Assembly: GCA_020631895.1 (NCBI GenBank)
Contig: JACKGR010000005.1
Location: 1-48,649 of the forward strand
Source: Candidatus Nomurabacteria bacterium
GTDB taxonomy: Bacteria; Patescibacteriota; Saccharimonadia; Saccharimonadales; UBA7683
Length of the DNA stretch: 48,649 bases
Reading direction: 5' to 3'
Shown here: piece after piece, positions 7,423-15,613 of the stretch
Layout of the letters: every line of letters starts with the position of its first letter
Numbering within the stretch: position 1 is the first letter of the stretch
Translations under genes and position numbers: made by a program
The notes under the pieces: model-generated
The model's database searches: none
What the model was told of the DNA's origin: nothing
The model's input: the letters and a program-made list of their open reading frames with translations, nothing else

Positions 7423-8814
7423 CTATTTTCCCGTCACTCCAGAAATGTCGCCCTTCATGTAGAAGGCGCTTTCTGGTTTATCGTCGTGCTTGCCATCAAG
7501 TATCTCTTTAAAACCTTTAATCGTATCCTCTAGTTTCACGTACTGACCAGAGATACCGGAGAAGACTTCAGCTACGAAGAATGGCTGTGTTAAGAATCTC
7601 TGTATTCTTCGGGCTCGGCCAACTATCTTCTTATCCTCGTCTGACAACTCTTCCATTCCCAGGATGGCGATAATATCCTGAAGGTCTTTATATCTTTGAA
7701 GAATTCTCTGAACCTCCCGAGCTACATCATAGTGCTCTTGGCCAACAATCTCAGGATCTAAAATTGTCGAGTTTGAATCTAGTGGATCAACGGCTGGATA
7801 TAGTCCAAGCTCTGTTAAAGCACGGTTAAGGACGATAGTTGAATCAAGGTGGGCAAAAGTAGTAGCTGGAGCTGGGTCGGTTAAGTCATCAGCTGGAACA
7901 TACACAGCTTGAACTGAAGTAATAGAACCGGTTTTTGTACTAGTTATCCTCTCCTGCATTTCACCCATCTCCTGGGCTAGGTTAGGTTGATAACCGGCAG
8001 CCGAAGGCAGACGACCGAGTAGAGCAGAAACCTCTGCTCCGGCCTGAGTAAATCTAAATATGTTATCGACAAAAAACAGTACATCCTTACCTTGATCTCT
8101 AAAACCTTCAGCCATAGCAAGGCCAGACAAAGCCACCCTTAAACGGGCACCTGGGGGCTCATTCATTTGGCCGAAAACGAGTGAAGTTTTATCAAGCACG
8201 CCAGATTCTTCCATCTCATAGTAGAGATCATTACCTTCACGCGTACGTTCACCAACGCCTGCAAAAACCGAGTTTCCTGAGTGGAACTTAGCAATGTTAG
8301 CAATTAGCTCTTGGATTAAAACGGTCTTACCAACTCCAGCACCACCAAATAGTCCAACTTTTCCACCCTTTGTCATAGGAGCAATAAGATCAATGACTTT
8401 AATACCAGTCTCTAGAATTTCAATTTGACCAGACTGTTCTTCAAGACTCGGTGGCCGACGGTGTATAGGTGAACGCTCACTGAACTTATTTTCTTTTCCG
8501 TCTATTGGGTCACCGATAACATTAAACATCCGCCCCTGAGTCGCGTCTCCAACTGGAACTGAGATTGGCGCTCCAGTATCCTTCACCTCATCGCCACGCT
8601 TTAAACCGTCTGTCGACGCAAGGCTGATCGCTCGAATAGTTGACTCATCTAAGTGTTGAGCAACCTCAAAATATATAGATTTTCCGTTTAGCTCAACTTG
8701 AAGCGCATTGTATATTGCAGGTAAGTGGTCTTTATCAAACTGCACATCAACCACAACTCCCACAACCTGAGTTATGCTCCCGACTAGTGTTTTATTCTTT
8801 TCTGTTACTGCCAT
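7423..8814 (-). CDS. atpD: F-type ATP synthase beta subunit
   Basis: Catalytic subunit of F1; 463 residues, full length. The phosphate-binding loop GGAGVGKT is at residues 157-164 and the catalytic-site GERTREG follows at about 188-194. Also present are FVDNIFRFTQAGAEVSALLGR and the SITSVQAVYVPADDLTDPAP loop. AAAGGAGC precedes the ATG by 6 bases. The order atpA-atpG-atpD upstream is standard; the orphan gene downstream is not. No missing catalytic residue was seen. Confidence 0.98.
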   Translation of the reverse strand: MAVTEKNKTLVGSITQVVGVVVDVQFDKDHLPAIYNALQVELNGKSIYFEVAQHLDESTIRAISLASTDGLKRGDEVKDTGAPISVPVGDATQGRMFNVIGDPIDGKENKFSERSPIHRRPPSLEEQSGQIEILETGIKVIDLIAPMTKGGKVGLFGGAGVGKTVLIQELIANIAKFHSGNSVFAGVGERTREGNDLYYEMEESGVLDKTSLVFGQMNEPPGARLRVALSGLAMAEGFRDQGKDVLFFVDNIFRFTQAGAEVSALLGRLPSAAGYQPNLAQEMGEMQERITSTKTGSITSVQAVYVPADDLTDPAPATTFAHLDSTIVLNRALTELGLYPAVDPLDSNSTILDPEIVGQEHYDVAREVQRILQRYKDLQDIIAILGMEELSDEDKKIVGRARRIQRFLTQPFFVAEVFSGISGQYVKLEDTIKGFKEILDGKHDDKPESAFYMKGDISGVTGK

Positions 8815-8873
8815 CTAAGCTCCTTTTCCTGATTTTGATCTATTTGAATATCTAACATTTATCATGGCATCTC

Positions 8874-9740
8874 TCATGATATTGCCTCCGCACCACCGGT
8901 AATCTCGGCTAACTCCTGTGTAATTGCTGCTTGTCTGGCGGTGTTAAGTGCGAGAGTTAAATCATCTACAATATCGTTTGCGTTATCTGTGGCGTTCTTC
9001 ATGGCTAACATTCTAGATGAATGCTCAGATGCAGCAGACTCAAGCATGTACTGCATCATACTAACCTCTACAAATCTCTCGGTGACTTCTTCTAAAACCT
9101 GGCTAGTACTTGGTTCGAATATTGCATCTTGAAGATGCACCGGAATATCAACATCATCAAATGCAACAGGAAGTAATCGTGAAATTGTTGGGATCTGATT
9201 TATACTTGATATAAAATCCGTATATACAATATCAACCGCATCATAAGATTTATCACAAAATCCATTAATGACTGTTAGGAGAATTGGGCGCAGATCCTCA
9301 GCGGTGGGACTATCTACAAAATCGTGGTAAGCACCAATCACTTCAACACCGGAAATCTTTGCGCAAAATGCGGTAGCTTTTTTACCAACTGTAATTATTT
9401 TTGTTGAAACCTTATCTGCTTTGTCTTTTTTCAGCTGCATAGTGAATTCTTTAAAAACGTTAGAGTTATATCCACCGGCCAACCCTCTATCTGAGCTAAC
9501 TAAAATTATTAATCTATTTTTAACGTCTCTCCGCAAGAAGAGTGGGTGAGTCTGCACATCTGTCATTTGTCGAATTCTTGTCAGTAACTCATTTGCGATC
9601 TTTGCAAAATCACGTGATGCCGAAGCCGCATCTTGAGCCTTACGCAGTTTAGAGGCCGCAACCATCTCCATAGCCTTAGTAATCTGTTTTGTATTTTTAA
9701 CAGATGTAATCCGCTGTCGGAGTTGCTGCGTACTAGCCAT
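8874..9740 (-). CDS. atpG: F-type ATP synthase gamma subunit
   Basis: Central rotor shaft of F1; 288 residues, typical length. The N-terminal coiled-coil helix (LRQRITSVKNTKQITKAMEMVAASKLRKAQ) and the C-terminal helix (SRMLAMKNATDNANDIVDDL, then LNTARQAAITQELAEI) carry the family signatures. The central Rossmann-like part contains SSDRGLAGGYNSNVFK. It overlaps the end of atpA by 8 bases, so the two are probably translationally coupled. Confidence 0.97.
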   Translation of the reverse strand: MASTQQLRQRITSVKNTKQITKAMEMVAASKLRKAQDAASASRDFAKIANELLTRIRQMTDVQTHPLFLRRDVKNRLIILVSSDRGLAGGYNSNVFKEFTMQLKKDKADKVSTKIITVGKKATAFCAKISGVEVIGAYHDFVDSPTAEDLRPILLTVINGFCDKSYDAVDIVYTDFISSINQIPTISRLLPVAFDDVDIPVHLQDAIFEPSTSQVLEEVTERFVEVSMMQYMLESAASEHSSRMLAMKNATDNANDIVDDLTLALNTARQAAITQELAEITGGAEAIS

Positions 9741-11298
9741 CGTTTTCCGCCTCGTCTGTTTTAACTTCCTCTACAAAATCTGAGGCAACATCTTTGGCTA
9801 CTTTCAAAATTAGGTCTTTTATATTGCCTTCAACTTTCTGGTCACCCTTATCAAGCTCGTTCATCTCTTTTTTATGAACAGCGTGTAGCTGATCTAGCAG
9901 TTCTTTTTGCGCTTCTTTGATCTTCTCGACAGGGACTGTATCAAATGCCCCTTCATTGGCAGCAAGCAAGGTAGCAGCTTGTTGCCAAATTGAGAGTGGC
10001 TCATACTGTGGTTGTTTGAGAATCTCAGTTAATCGTTGACCGCGCTCAATACTGGCTTTAGTCTCTGGATCAAGATCGGTTGAGAACTGCGAGAATGCCG
10101 CTAACTCTCTAAACTGAGCAAGAGAAAGTTTAATTCCGCCTGAAACCGATTTAATAGTTTTTGTCTGGGCTGCGCCCCCAACACGAGAGACCGAGATTCC
10201 AACCGAGATAGCCGGTCGAATTCCTTGATAGAACAAGTTAGTCTCTAAGAATATCTGTCCATCAGTAATTGAAATTACGTTTGTAGGAATGTAAGCCGAT
10301 ACGTCACCAGCCTGCGTTTCAATGATAGGTAGGGCAGTTAAAGAACCTCCACCTAGTTTATCGCTAAGTTTTGCAGAACGCTCTAGTAGTCTTGAGTGTA
10401 AGTAGAAGACATCACCTGGATATGCCTCACGCCCTGGAGGACGACGAAGAAGTAATGACATTTGACGATAAGCCGCGGCATGTTTAGATAGATCATCAAA
10501 AATTATAAGTGCGTGCTCGCCCTTATCTCTAAAGTATTCGCCCATGGCCGTTCCAGCATAAGGAGCAAGGTACTGTAAAGATGCTGGATCTGCAGGGGAG
10601 GTGGCAACAATAATAGATTGATCCATCACGTCCTCGCGTTTGAGTCTCTCAACTAGGCGAGCGACCTTGGCGTTCTTTTGGCCAATTGCAACGTAGACAT
10701 TAATGACGCCAGTTTTTTGTTTAGCCTGGTTAATCATAGTGTCAACAGCAATAGCAGTTTTACCAGTCTGACGGTCTCCAATGATAAGTTCTCGCTGACC
10801 CCGGCCTATTGGTACCAAAGCGTCAACCGCAGCAACACCGGTCATTAGTGGTTCAAATACACTCTTTCTGTCGAGAACGCCCGGCGCCTCACGCTCAAGA
10901 AGCCCTGTTTGTGTAGTTTTAATAGCTGGCCCGCCATCAATAGGTTGTCCAAGTGGGTTGACGACGCGTCCGATCAATTCAGGACCAACTGGAACTTCGA
11001 GTACTTTTCCCGTTAAGTGGACTCGGCAACCTGATTTAATTTTTGTATCTTCGCCCAGAATTACAGCTCCGATTTCATCTTCCATTAAGTTCAAGGCAAA
11101 AGCAGTGATTTTGCTACCGTCAGTCGCATCGATTGTTAACATCTCGTTAAATCCTGCCGATTTAAGACCATAGATCCATGCGATTCCGTCACCGACTCTA
11201 ATAATTACTCCGGTATCCTGCGTAACACCTTCGTTTTTTAGTTGATCAATCGCAACTCTTAGCTCGTGTGATAACTCTTTCATTGAAATTTCTGTCAT
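9733..11298 (-). CDS. atpA: F-type ATP synthase alpha subunit
   Basis: Non-catalytic nucleotide-binding subunit of F1; 521 residues. The P-loop GDRQTGKT is at 174-181. The signature PAISVGISVSRVGGAAQ includes the arginine that reaches into the catalytic site of beta. The last 20 residues are an acidic tail (FVEEVKTDEAENDG), slightly longer than usual. A strong AAGGAGGC ribosome site lies 4 bases before the ATG, fitting the high demand for this subunit. It sits 8 bases after atpH. Confidence 0.98.
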   Translation of the reverse strand: MTEISMKELSHELRVAIDQLKNEGVTQDTGVIIRVGDGIAWIYGLKSAGFNEMLTIDATDGSKITAFALNLMEDEIGAVILGEDTKIKSGCRVHLTGKVLEVPVGPELIGRVVNPLGQPIDGGPAIKTTQTGLLEREAPGVLDRKSVFEPLMTGVAAVDALVPIGRGQRELIIGDRQTGKTAIAVDTMINQAKQKTGVINVYVAIGQKNAKVARLVERLKREDVMDQSIIVATSPADPASLQYLAPYAGTAMGEYFRDKGEHALIIFDDLSKHAAAYRQMSLLLRRPPGREAYPGDVFYLHSRLLERSAKLSDKLGGGSLTALPIIETQAGDVSAYIPTNVISITDGQIFLETNLFYQGIRPAISVGISVSRVGGAAQTKTIKSVSGGIKLSLAQFRELAAFSQFSTDLDPETKASIERGQRLTEILKQPQYEPLSIWQQAATLLAANEGAFDTVPVEKIKEAQKELLDQLHAVHKKEMNELDKGDQKVEGNIKDLILKVAKDVASDFVEEVKTDEAENDG

Positions 11299-11306
11299 AT
11301 GCCTCC

Positions 11307-11687
11307 TTATGCCCTTAGCTTTGATAGTTTAGATTTTAGTGATAGATCAAGTTCCATATCTGGAGCACTTATAATCAATCCAGCCAATAGACTACTGTCA
11401 ACTTCTTCGTTAATTAAAACTTTTTGCGCTCCGGTAGTTTTTTTTACTTTTTCTATCAACTTATTTTTAATATCAGATGATAACTTAAATGCAGTTTTAA
11501 CATCTGCTTCTACCATGCCATGCTGAAGTTGATACTCTTTTGAAATATCAAGTATTATCTCTTCAATCTGATCGTGCATTCTCTCCTCGAGGAGTAGTGC
11601 TGCTAACTCTTTTACCGCATGATTAAGCCCATTTTTGTCAGCTTGTCTTACAAAAGCTTCGGCAATTTGTGGTCGATGAAGACGCAT
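11307..11687 (-). CDS. atpH: F-type ATP synthase delta subunit, short
   Basis: Peripheral-stalk subunit linking b to the top of F1. At 126 residues it is about 50 shorter than the usual 175-180. The position between atpF and atpA and the C-terminal pattern (KVLINEEVDSSLLAGLIISAPDMELDLSLKSKL) identify it; that motif matches the conserved delta C-terminus (D-x-x-x-GG-x-x-x-x-x-x). The N-terminal helical bundle that normally binds alpha is reduced. Its first base coincides with the last base of the atpF stop (TAATG-type junction). Confidence 0.85.
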   Translation of the reverse strand: MRLHRPQIAEAFVRQADKNGLNHAVKELAALLLEERMHDQIEEIILDISKEYQLQHGMVEADVKTAFKLSSDIKNKLIEKVKKTTGAQKVLINEEVDSSLLAGLIISAPDMELDLSLKSKLSKLRA

Positions 11688-12241
11688 TACTTTGAGTCCT
11701 TTTTGTTATTATTGTGGTCAGTGATAGCTTTAGCAATCAACGATTCGTGTTTTTTTACATCAACAGTTTCACCGATTAGAGCAGTAGTAGCTTGAGCCAC
11801 CAGCTCAAGGGTGTCTTTTTTCAACTGGTCCTGCACCTTCAAAACTTGTTGGTCTATTTGAGCTAAACCGTCGGCAATTATCTTTTCTGCCTTTTTTGAT
11901 GCAGTATCCTGAGCCTCTTTTATAATCGAGCCAGCCTCTTCGTGACCCTTACCTATAATTAGTTCTGCTTCTTTTCTGGCTTGATGTAGGAGTTCATTAA
12001 CTCGCTTCTCAGCCTCTTCGTTTTGCTTGGTTAACTCCTCGGCTTTATCAATACTACTTTCAATTGTTTTTCTGCGATCTTCTAGAACATTTACTATTTT
12101 AGCTAGTGCAAACTTTTTAATAATCAAAATGAATATTAAAAATGTCACTCCTTGTATAACAACGGCCTTCCAATCAAGCCCTAGAGCAGCAATTCCGCCA
12201 GATTCTTCGGTGCTAGCAAGTATATTAAATACGCCTAGCAT
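11687..12241 (-). CDS. atpF: F-type ATP synthase b subunit
   Basis: Peripheral stalk of the F0 sector; 184 residues. One hydrophobic segment near residues 24-44 (DWKAVVIQGVTFLIFILIIK) is followed by about 120 residues of charged Ala/Glu/Lys-rich helix, as expected for the dimeric b coiled coil. CGGAGG lies 8 bases before the ATG. The start codon overlaps the end of a 31-codon reading frame that also has a good ribosome site, so its translation may be coupled to that mini-cistron. Confidence 0.93.
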   Translation of the reverse strand: MLGVFNILASTEESGGIAALGLDWKAVVIQGVTFLIFILIIKKFALAKIVNVLEDRRKTIESSIDKAEELTKQNEEAEKRVNELLHQARKEAELIIGKGHEEAGSIIKEAQDTASKKAEKIIADGLAQIDQQVLKVQDQLKKDTLELVAQATTALIGETVDVKKHESLIAKAITDHNNNKKDSK

Positions 12242-12330
12242 ATTTTATGCCTCCGAACGGTAAATAGGTGGTATACACTCAAAAAAGCCTCACTATTAGC
12301 TATTTCCGACTGTTCTACTATTTTGATCAT
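12235..12330 (-). CDS. Putative 31-codon mini-cistron ahead of atpF
   Basis: ATG at 12330 is preceded by AAAGGTGAT, a good Shine-Dalgarno 4-5 bases upstream. The frame encodes 31 residues (MIKIVEQSEIANSEAFLSVY, then a basic end) and stops with TAG inside the second and third codons of atpF. A ribosome ending here could restart on atpF. The peptide has no membrane segment and is not an atpI remnant that I recognise. Either it is a leader that tunes atpF, or the ribosome site is accidental. Confidence 0.45.
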   Translation of the reverse strand: MIKIVEQSEIANSEAFLSVYHLFTVRRHKIC

Positions 12331-12362
12331 ATATCACCTTTGTTAATTAAAAATCATTAGAG

Positions 12363-12398
12363 TTTGGTGATGTACAAACATTGGAGTACATCACCAAA
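12363..12398 (-). promoter_or_regulatory. Perfect 13-bp stem-loop between atpE and atpF
   Basis: TTTGGTGATGTAC (12363-12375) and its exact complement (12386-12398) flank a 10-base loop, just 4 bases after the atpE stop. On the minus strand it is followed by mixed sequence and then TTTTT about 10 bases later, so termination would be weak. Its place suggests an mRNA-stabilising or partial-termination hairpin that raises c-subunit output over the rest of the operon. Confidence 0.6.
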
Positions 12399-12402
12399 TA
12401 TT

Positions 12403-12642
12403 CTACTTAAGCAAGAATGCTCCGAGTAGGAACGCAAGTAGAGCTGTAACCTCGATCATAGCTGCAATAATAACAACCTGACCGGCTGCTTTTCCAGCTT
12501 CTGGGTTACGACCTAGTGCAGCCATGTATGAGCTACCGACCCATCCGAGACCAATTGCTGCCATACCTAGAGCAAATCCAAGCATTAGAGCCTTGCTCAT
12601 CAATGGATCAAGTCCGCCTGCTGATGCAAAAAATTGAATCAT
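12403..12642 (-). CDS. atpE: F-type ATP synthase c subunit
   Basis: Ring-forming proteolipid of F0; 79 residues, two transmembrane helices joined by the polar loop RNPEAGK (45-51). The ion-carrying carboxylate is Glu64 in the second helix (MIEVTALLAFLL). The residues around it (E-V-T, with small residues in helix 1) look more like a proton than a sodium site, although I judge this only by eye. AGGGGT is placed before the ATG. A stem-loop follows its stop. Confidence 0.96.
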   Translation of the reverse strand: MIQFFASAGGLDPLMSKALMLGFALGMAAIGLGWVGSSYMAALGRNPEAGKAAGQVVIIAAMIEVTALLAFLLGAFLLK

Positions 12643-12688
12643 AATTACCCCTGTTTTTCCCTTAGTTTGATTCTTTTTAATATCGTCA

Positions 12689-13558
12689 TCACGTCCTCAT
12701 AGCCTCGACCTTTGCATTAGGCATATCTGGAGCGTGATGTACTTCGTGTGTGTCGCCATGGTCTGCATGTTGCGTAGCCAAGCCAAGGTATGTCGCAGTC
12801 AAAATAGTAAAGACGTACGCCTGAATTCCTGCAACCAAAATTTCAAACATAAAAACGGGAATAACTAGTAGAGGGGTCCTACTATTTGATAGTACCAGGC
12901 TCGCGAAGACTGCTATAAGAATTTCTCCAACAGCTGTATTCAAGAATAATCTTAGCGAGAGACTCATTATACGAGTTAACTCACCAAGAACCTCTAGAAT
13001 GCCTATAAAGAAGTTGATAGGGTTCCAGGGCTTATCACTAAAGTAGTGCTTAAGGTGGCCCTTTAAGCCTTGTTCTTTGATAGATAAATATTGGATATAC
13101 AGTATCGCAATAACGGCCATGGCTATCGTGCCGTTTAAATCAGCAGATAGTGGCCTGAATAGCGGGCTGCCTCCTGACGAAACATATGATCCCACCCAAG
13201 GCAGTAAGCCCATCAGGTTGCTAAATATTATAAAAAGAAAGAACGTTCCAAATACAGGTGTATACTTTGCCGCTTTTGCTCGGCTACCAAACGGACTCTC
13301 AAGCATATTAATTATGAATTCAACTACATATTCGAGAGCATTATTTGCAACACCCTTTTTTGGGCGCAATCTAATAGCTCTAGTCAGCAAAATCAAAACA
13401 ATCATTGCAAATAAAGCACAAATAAATCCATACAGAATAGAATTTGTTATCGTGACTGGGCCTATAGCCGTTATTGGCTCTGCTTTGAGACTTATGTGAA
13501 TTGCTGATTCTGAAGCAAATAGTTTAAAGATATTACTCAAACAAAACCCCCATAACAC
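12689..13558 (-). CDS. atpB: F-type ATP synthase a subunit
   Basis: Stator channel of F0, first gene of the operon. It is hydrophobic with 5-6 membrane helices and carries the family signature around the essential arginine: LGELTRIMSLSLRLFLNTAVGEI. The C-terminal helix (GIQAYVFTILTATYLGLA) has the conserved Q-A-Y-V-F. The reading frame opens at GTG 13558 (289 residues), but TTG at 13540 follows a GGGGG ribosome-site-like run and gives a more natural N-terminus (SNIFKLFASESAIHISL); I consider 13540 about as likely. A His/Asp-rich C-terminal tail (HADHGDTHEVHHAPD) is unusual. Confidence 0.95.
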   Translation of the reverse strand: MLWGFCLSNIFKLFASESAIHISLKAEPITAIGPVTITNSILYGFICALFAMIVLILLTRAIRLRPKKGVANNALEYVVEFIINMLESPFGSRAKAAKYTPVFGTFFLFIIFSNLMGLLPWVGSYVSSGGSPLFRPLSADLNGTIAMAVIAILYIQYLSIKEQGLKGHLKHYFSDKPWNPINFFIGILEVLGELTRIMSLSLRLFLNTAVGEILIAVFASLVLSNSRTPLLVIPVFMFEILVAGIQAYVFTILTATYLGLATQHADHGDTHEVHHAPDMPNAKVEAMRT

Positions 13559-13625
13559 AAAAAGAAGGCTGGTATAGCCTTACAAAATGTAAGTCGCATT
13601 TGGAATATGTTTCCATCTAATTAAC

Positions 13626-13654
13626 AGTGTATCAATACGCAAGGTCAACTGCAA
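13626..13654 (-). promoter_or_regulatory. Probable atp operon promoter
   Basis: On the minus strand TTGCAG (13654-13649) and TGA-TACACT (-10 at 13631-13626) are 17 bases apart, giving an extended -10 promoter about 70 bases ahead of atpB. An overlapping TTGACC at 13648-13643 has no good -10. Two small hairpins (CTTAC/GTAAG and AAGGCT/AGCCTT) lie in the leader. Confidence 0.5.
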
Positions 13655-13696
13655 GATTGATGATGCAATATGTAAGATAAAGGTATTGTGTTGGAC

Positions 13697-13715
13697 GCAA
13701 GTATTAGGAACTTGC
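13697..13715. promoter_or_regulatory. Inverted repeat GCAAGT-7-ACTTGC, candidate ArsR operator 1
   Basis: GCAAGT (13697-13702) and ACTTGC (13710-13715) form a perfect inverted repeat. It overlaps the -35 box of the arsR-redox promoter and shares AAGT/ACTT half-sites with the second repeat at 13722-13737. Confidence 0.5.
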
Positions 13716-13740
13716 ATAAGTTTAAGTATTCACTTAATAT
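13712..13740 (+). promoter_or_regulatory. Promoter of the ArsR-redox operon with embedded operator 2
   Basis: TTGCAT (13712-13717), a 17-base spacer and TAATAT (13735-13740) end 6 bases before the ATG, so the mRNA should be leaderless. The perfect repeat TTAAGT-ATTC-ACTTAA (13722-13737) fills the spacer and overlaps the -10, which is where ArsR/SmtB-type repressors usually bind to repress their own operon. Confidence 0.65.
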
Positions 13741-13746
13741 TATAGT

Positions 13747-14019
13747 ATGGCTAAAGAAGATTTTGTAAAGATATTTCGAGCACTTGGTGACAAGACCAGG
13801 TTTAGGCTGTTTCAGCTACTAGTAGAGAAACCCGAGGCATGTGTTGGCCAACTCGCCGAAAGCCTTAAAATAAGCTCGGCGTGTGTCTCTCAGCATATGA
13901 AAGTCTTATCAGATGCAGGTTTAGTTACTCGAGTTAGAAGCGGACAAAGGGTTTGCTACAAACTGTCATCCGGTTCAAACGACAAGGAGGCATTAACTAA
14001 ATTAATATTTCAAAAATAG
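13747..14019 (+). CDS. ArsR/SmtB-family transcriptional regulator
   Basis: Small winged-helix repressor of 90 residues. The recognition helix region reads VGQLAESLKISSACVSQHMKVLSDAGLV and the wing RVRSGQRVCYKL. Three cysteines (32, 46, 70) are present, but not the ELCVCDL metal motif of classical ArsR, so a thiol-redox or other signal is as plausible as a metal. It leads an operon with glutaredoxin, thioredoxin-like and CcdA genes, and two inverted repeats cover its promoter, which supports autorepression of a thiol-redox response. It is 17 bases from the next gene. Confidence 0.9.
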   Translation: MAKEDFVKIFRALGDKTRFRLFQLLVEKPEACVGQLAESLKISSACVSQHMKVLSDAGLVTRVRSGQRVCYKLSSGSNDKEALTKLIFQK

Positions 14020-14036
14020 TATTAAAGGAGAATAAA

Positions 14037-14300
14037 ATGTCAGATAAAAAAGATCCGATTGTAACAGTATACTCAACAACATGGTGTGGATTTTGCCACC
14101 AAGCGAAGAAGTATTTTGATAGTATAAAAGTTGATTATAAAGATGTTGATGTTGAAAAAGATCCTGCAGCAGCTGAAGAAATGGTGAAAAAAAGCAATCA
14201 AATGGGAGTTCCGGTGATAGAAATCGGTGATACAATTTTAGTAGGTTTTGATAGACCTAAAATTGATATAGCACTTAAGTCTGTCGGCTTACTGAAGTAA
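14037..14300 (+). CDS. Glutaredoxin-like protein
   Basis: Thiol-disulfide oxidoreductase of 87 residues with the thioredoxin fold. The active site is TTWCGFC (Cys17, Cys20), followed by the cis-proline signature MGVPVIEIGD near residues 60-69 and a C-terminal GFDRPKID. The CGFC centre is closer to NrdH/CxxC-type glutaredoxins than to the CPYC type. It reduces disulfides or supplies electrons to cytosolic partners. AAAGGAG lies 7 bases before the ATG. As second gene of the ArsR operon it is probably induced with the membrane redox genes. Confidence 0.9.
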   Translation: MSDKKDPIVTVYSTTWCGFCHQAKKYFDSIKVDYKDVDVEKDPAAAEEMVKKSNQMGVPVIEIGDTILVGFDRPKIDIALKSVGLLK

Positions 14301-14331
14301 TTATCTACAATAGTTAATTATTGGGGGATTT

Positions 14332-14826
14332 GTGAAGAAAACAGTTAAATTAGTAATTCTCGTTTTAGTAACAGTGGCGGTAGCATTTGGAGCAGTAATA
14401 TTACTTAAAAAAGATAGCAGCGCTCCGGCAATGACAGATCAGGATACATCTTCTGATATAAAGACATCTGCCGAAAAAGCCGGTGAGCCAAGTGCGCAGA
14501 TGCCTACTCTCTCACAGGGTCGCTATATCAATTATAGTTATGAGAATGTAGCGGATCAGGGATACTCACAAACAATAATCTTCTTTTATGCCCCATGGTG
14601 TCCAGAGTGCAGAGCCTTCAAAAAAGCTATTATAGAAAATAGTATTCCAGATGGTGTCCAAATATTAGAGACAGATTTTGATAGTTCAACAGATCTTAAA
14701 AAGAAATACGGCGTAACTCAACAAACAACATTTGTTCGAGTGAATAGTGCGGGTGAATTACAGAAAAAATGGCCAGGCTATGGCAAAGAAAAATCAATCG
14801 ATTTGGTGCTTGAGGGTGTTAAATAA
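14332..14826 (+). CDS. Membrane-anchored thioredoxin-like protein
   Basis: The 164-residue protein has an N-terminal membrane anchor (residues 5-25), a Ser/Thr/Ala-rich linker to about 60, then a thioredoxin domain with active site FFYAPWCPECRAF (Cys90, Cys93) and the cis-proline replaced by T in GVTQQTTFVRV. CPEC differs from the usual CGPC. The domain should face outside the membrane and exchange electrons with the CcdA protein encoded next. The start is GTG, preceded by GGGGGAT. Confidence 0.88.
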   Translation: MKKTVKLVILVLVTVAVAFGAVILLKKDSSAPAMTDQDTSSDIKTSAEKAGEPSAQMPTLSQGRYINYSYENVADQGYSQTIIFFYAPWCPECRAFKKAIIENSIPDGVQILETDFDSSTDLKKKYGVTQQTTFVRVNSAGELQKKWPGYGKEKSIDLVLEGVK

Positions 14827-14829
14827 GTC

Positions 14830-15549
14830 ATGGCACTGCTATTAGTTTCACTACTGGCAGGGATGCTGTCTGTCCTTGCTCCTTGCGTGATTGCTTTGCT
14901 CCCAATACTTCTTGCCAGAAGCTCTGATGGTACACGCTCAAGAAGCCCAATCTTCATCATCAGCGGACTCAGTGCTTCTATAATTATCTTTAGTATTCTA
15001 ATAAAAGCATCGACACTATTAATTGATGTACCTACAAGGTACTGGCAAATAATTAGCGGACTTATTATCCTAGGTTTTGGTATCACATATCTCTTCCCAA
15101 ATATCTGGGAGAGCCTAGCGATCAAGCTAAAACTCCAGGCAAAAGCTAATCAAATCTCGGGCAAAGCATTGCAGAAAAAAGGTAAAATAGGCGACATAGT
15201 GCTTGGCGCCAGTCTTGGCCCGATATTTAGCGCCTGCAGCCCAACCTATGCATTAATTGTTGCCAGTATACTGCCAGCCACGCCCGTACAGGGATTATTA
15301 TATTTGTTAGCATTTGTTTTAGGGTTATCTCTTATGCTCGGTTTGATTGCGGTACTTGGATCAAAAATGGTGCAAAAACTTGGATGGGGGATTAATCCGA
15401 ACGGGTGGTTTAAACGAATACTTGGTGTAATCTTCGTTCTTGTAGGCATTTTAATCGCTACTGGTGCAGATAAACAGATACTTGGCTATGTTGTCGAAAG
15501 AGGTTGGTTTGATTGGCAAGTTGCCCTAGAGTCAACTTTACAACGCTAA
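14830..15549 (+). CDS. CcdA/DsbD-type transmembrane thiol-electron carrier
   Basis: Polytopic protein of 239 residues with about six membrane helices. The two family cysteines are visible: Cys19 in SVLAPCVIALLP (compare SPCVLPLIP of CcdA) and Cys136 in GASLGPIFSACSPTYALI. CcdA passes reducing equivalents from cytosolic thioredoxin or glutaredoxin to extracytoplasmic thiols. It starts 3 bases after the membrane thioredoxin gene, so the two form a natural pair: cytosolic donor (the glutaredoxin), membrane carrier (this protein), external acceptor. No cytochrome c maturation genes are nearby, so the acceptors are probably disulfide proteins at the cell surface. Confidence 0.88.
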   Translation: MALLLVSLLAGMLSVLAPCVIALLPILLARSSDGTRSRSPIFIISGLSASIIIFSILIKASTLLIDVPTRYWQIISGLIILGFGITYLFPNIWESLAIKLKLQAKANQISGKALQKKGKIGDIVLGASLGPIFSACSPTYALIVASILPATPVQGLLYLLAFVLGLSLMLGLIAVLGSKMVQKLGWGINPNGWFKRILGVIFVLVGILIATGADKQILGYVVERGWFDWQVALESTLQR

Positions 15550-15613
15550 AATTAAAACTCTAGTTGTAATACGAATCTGTCTGCTACACTATATGTAGCG
15601 GAGGTATAGAGTA

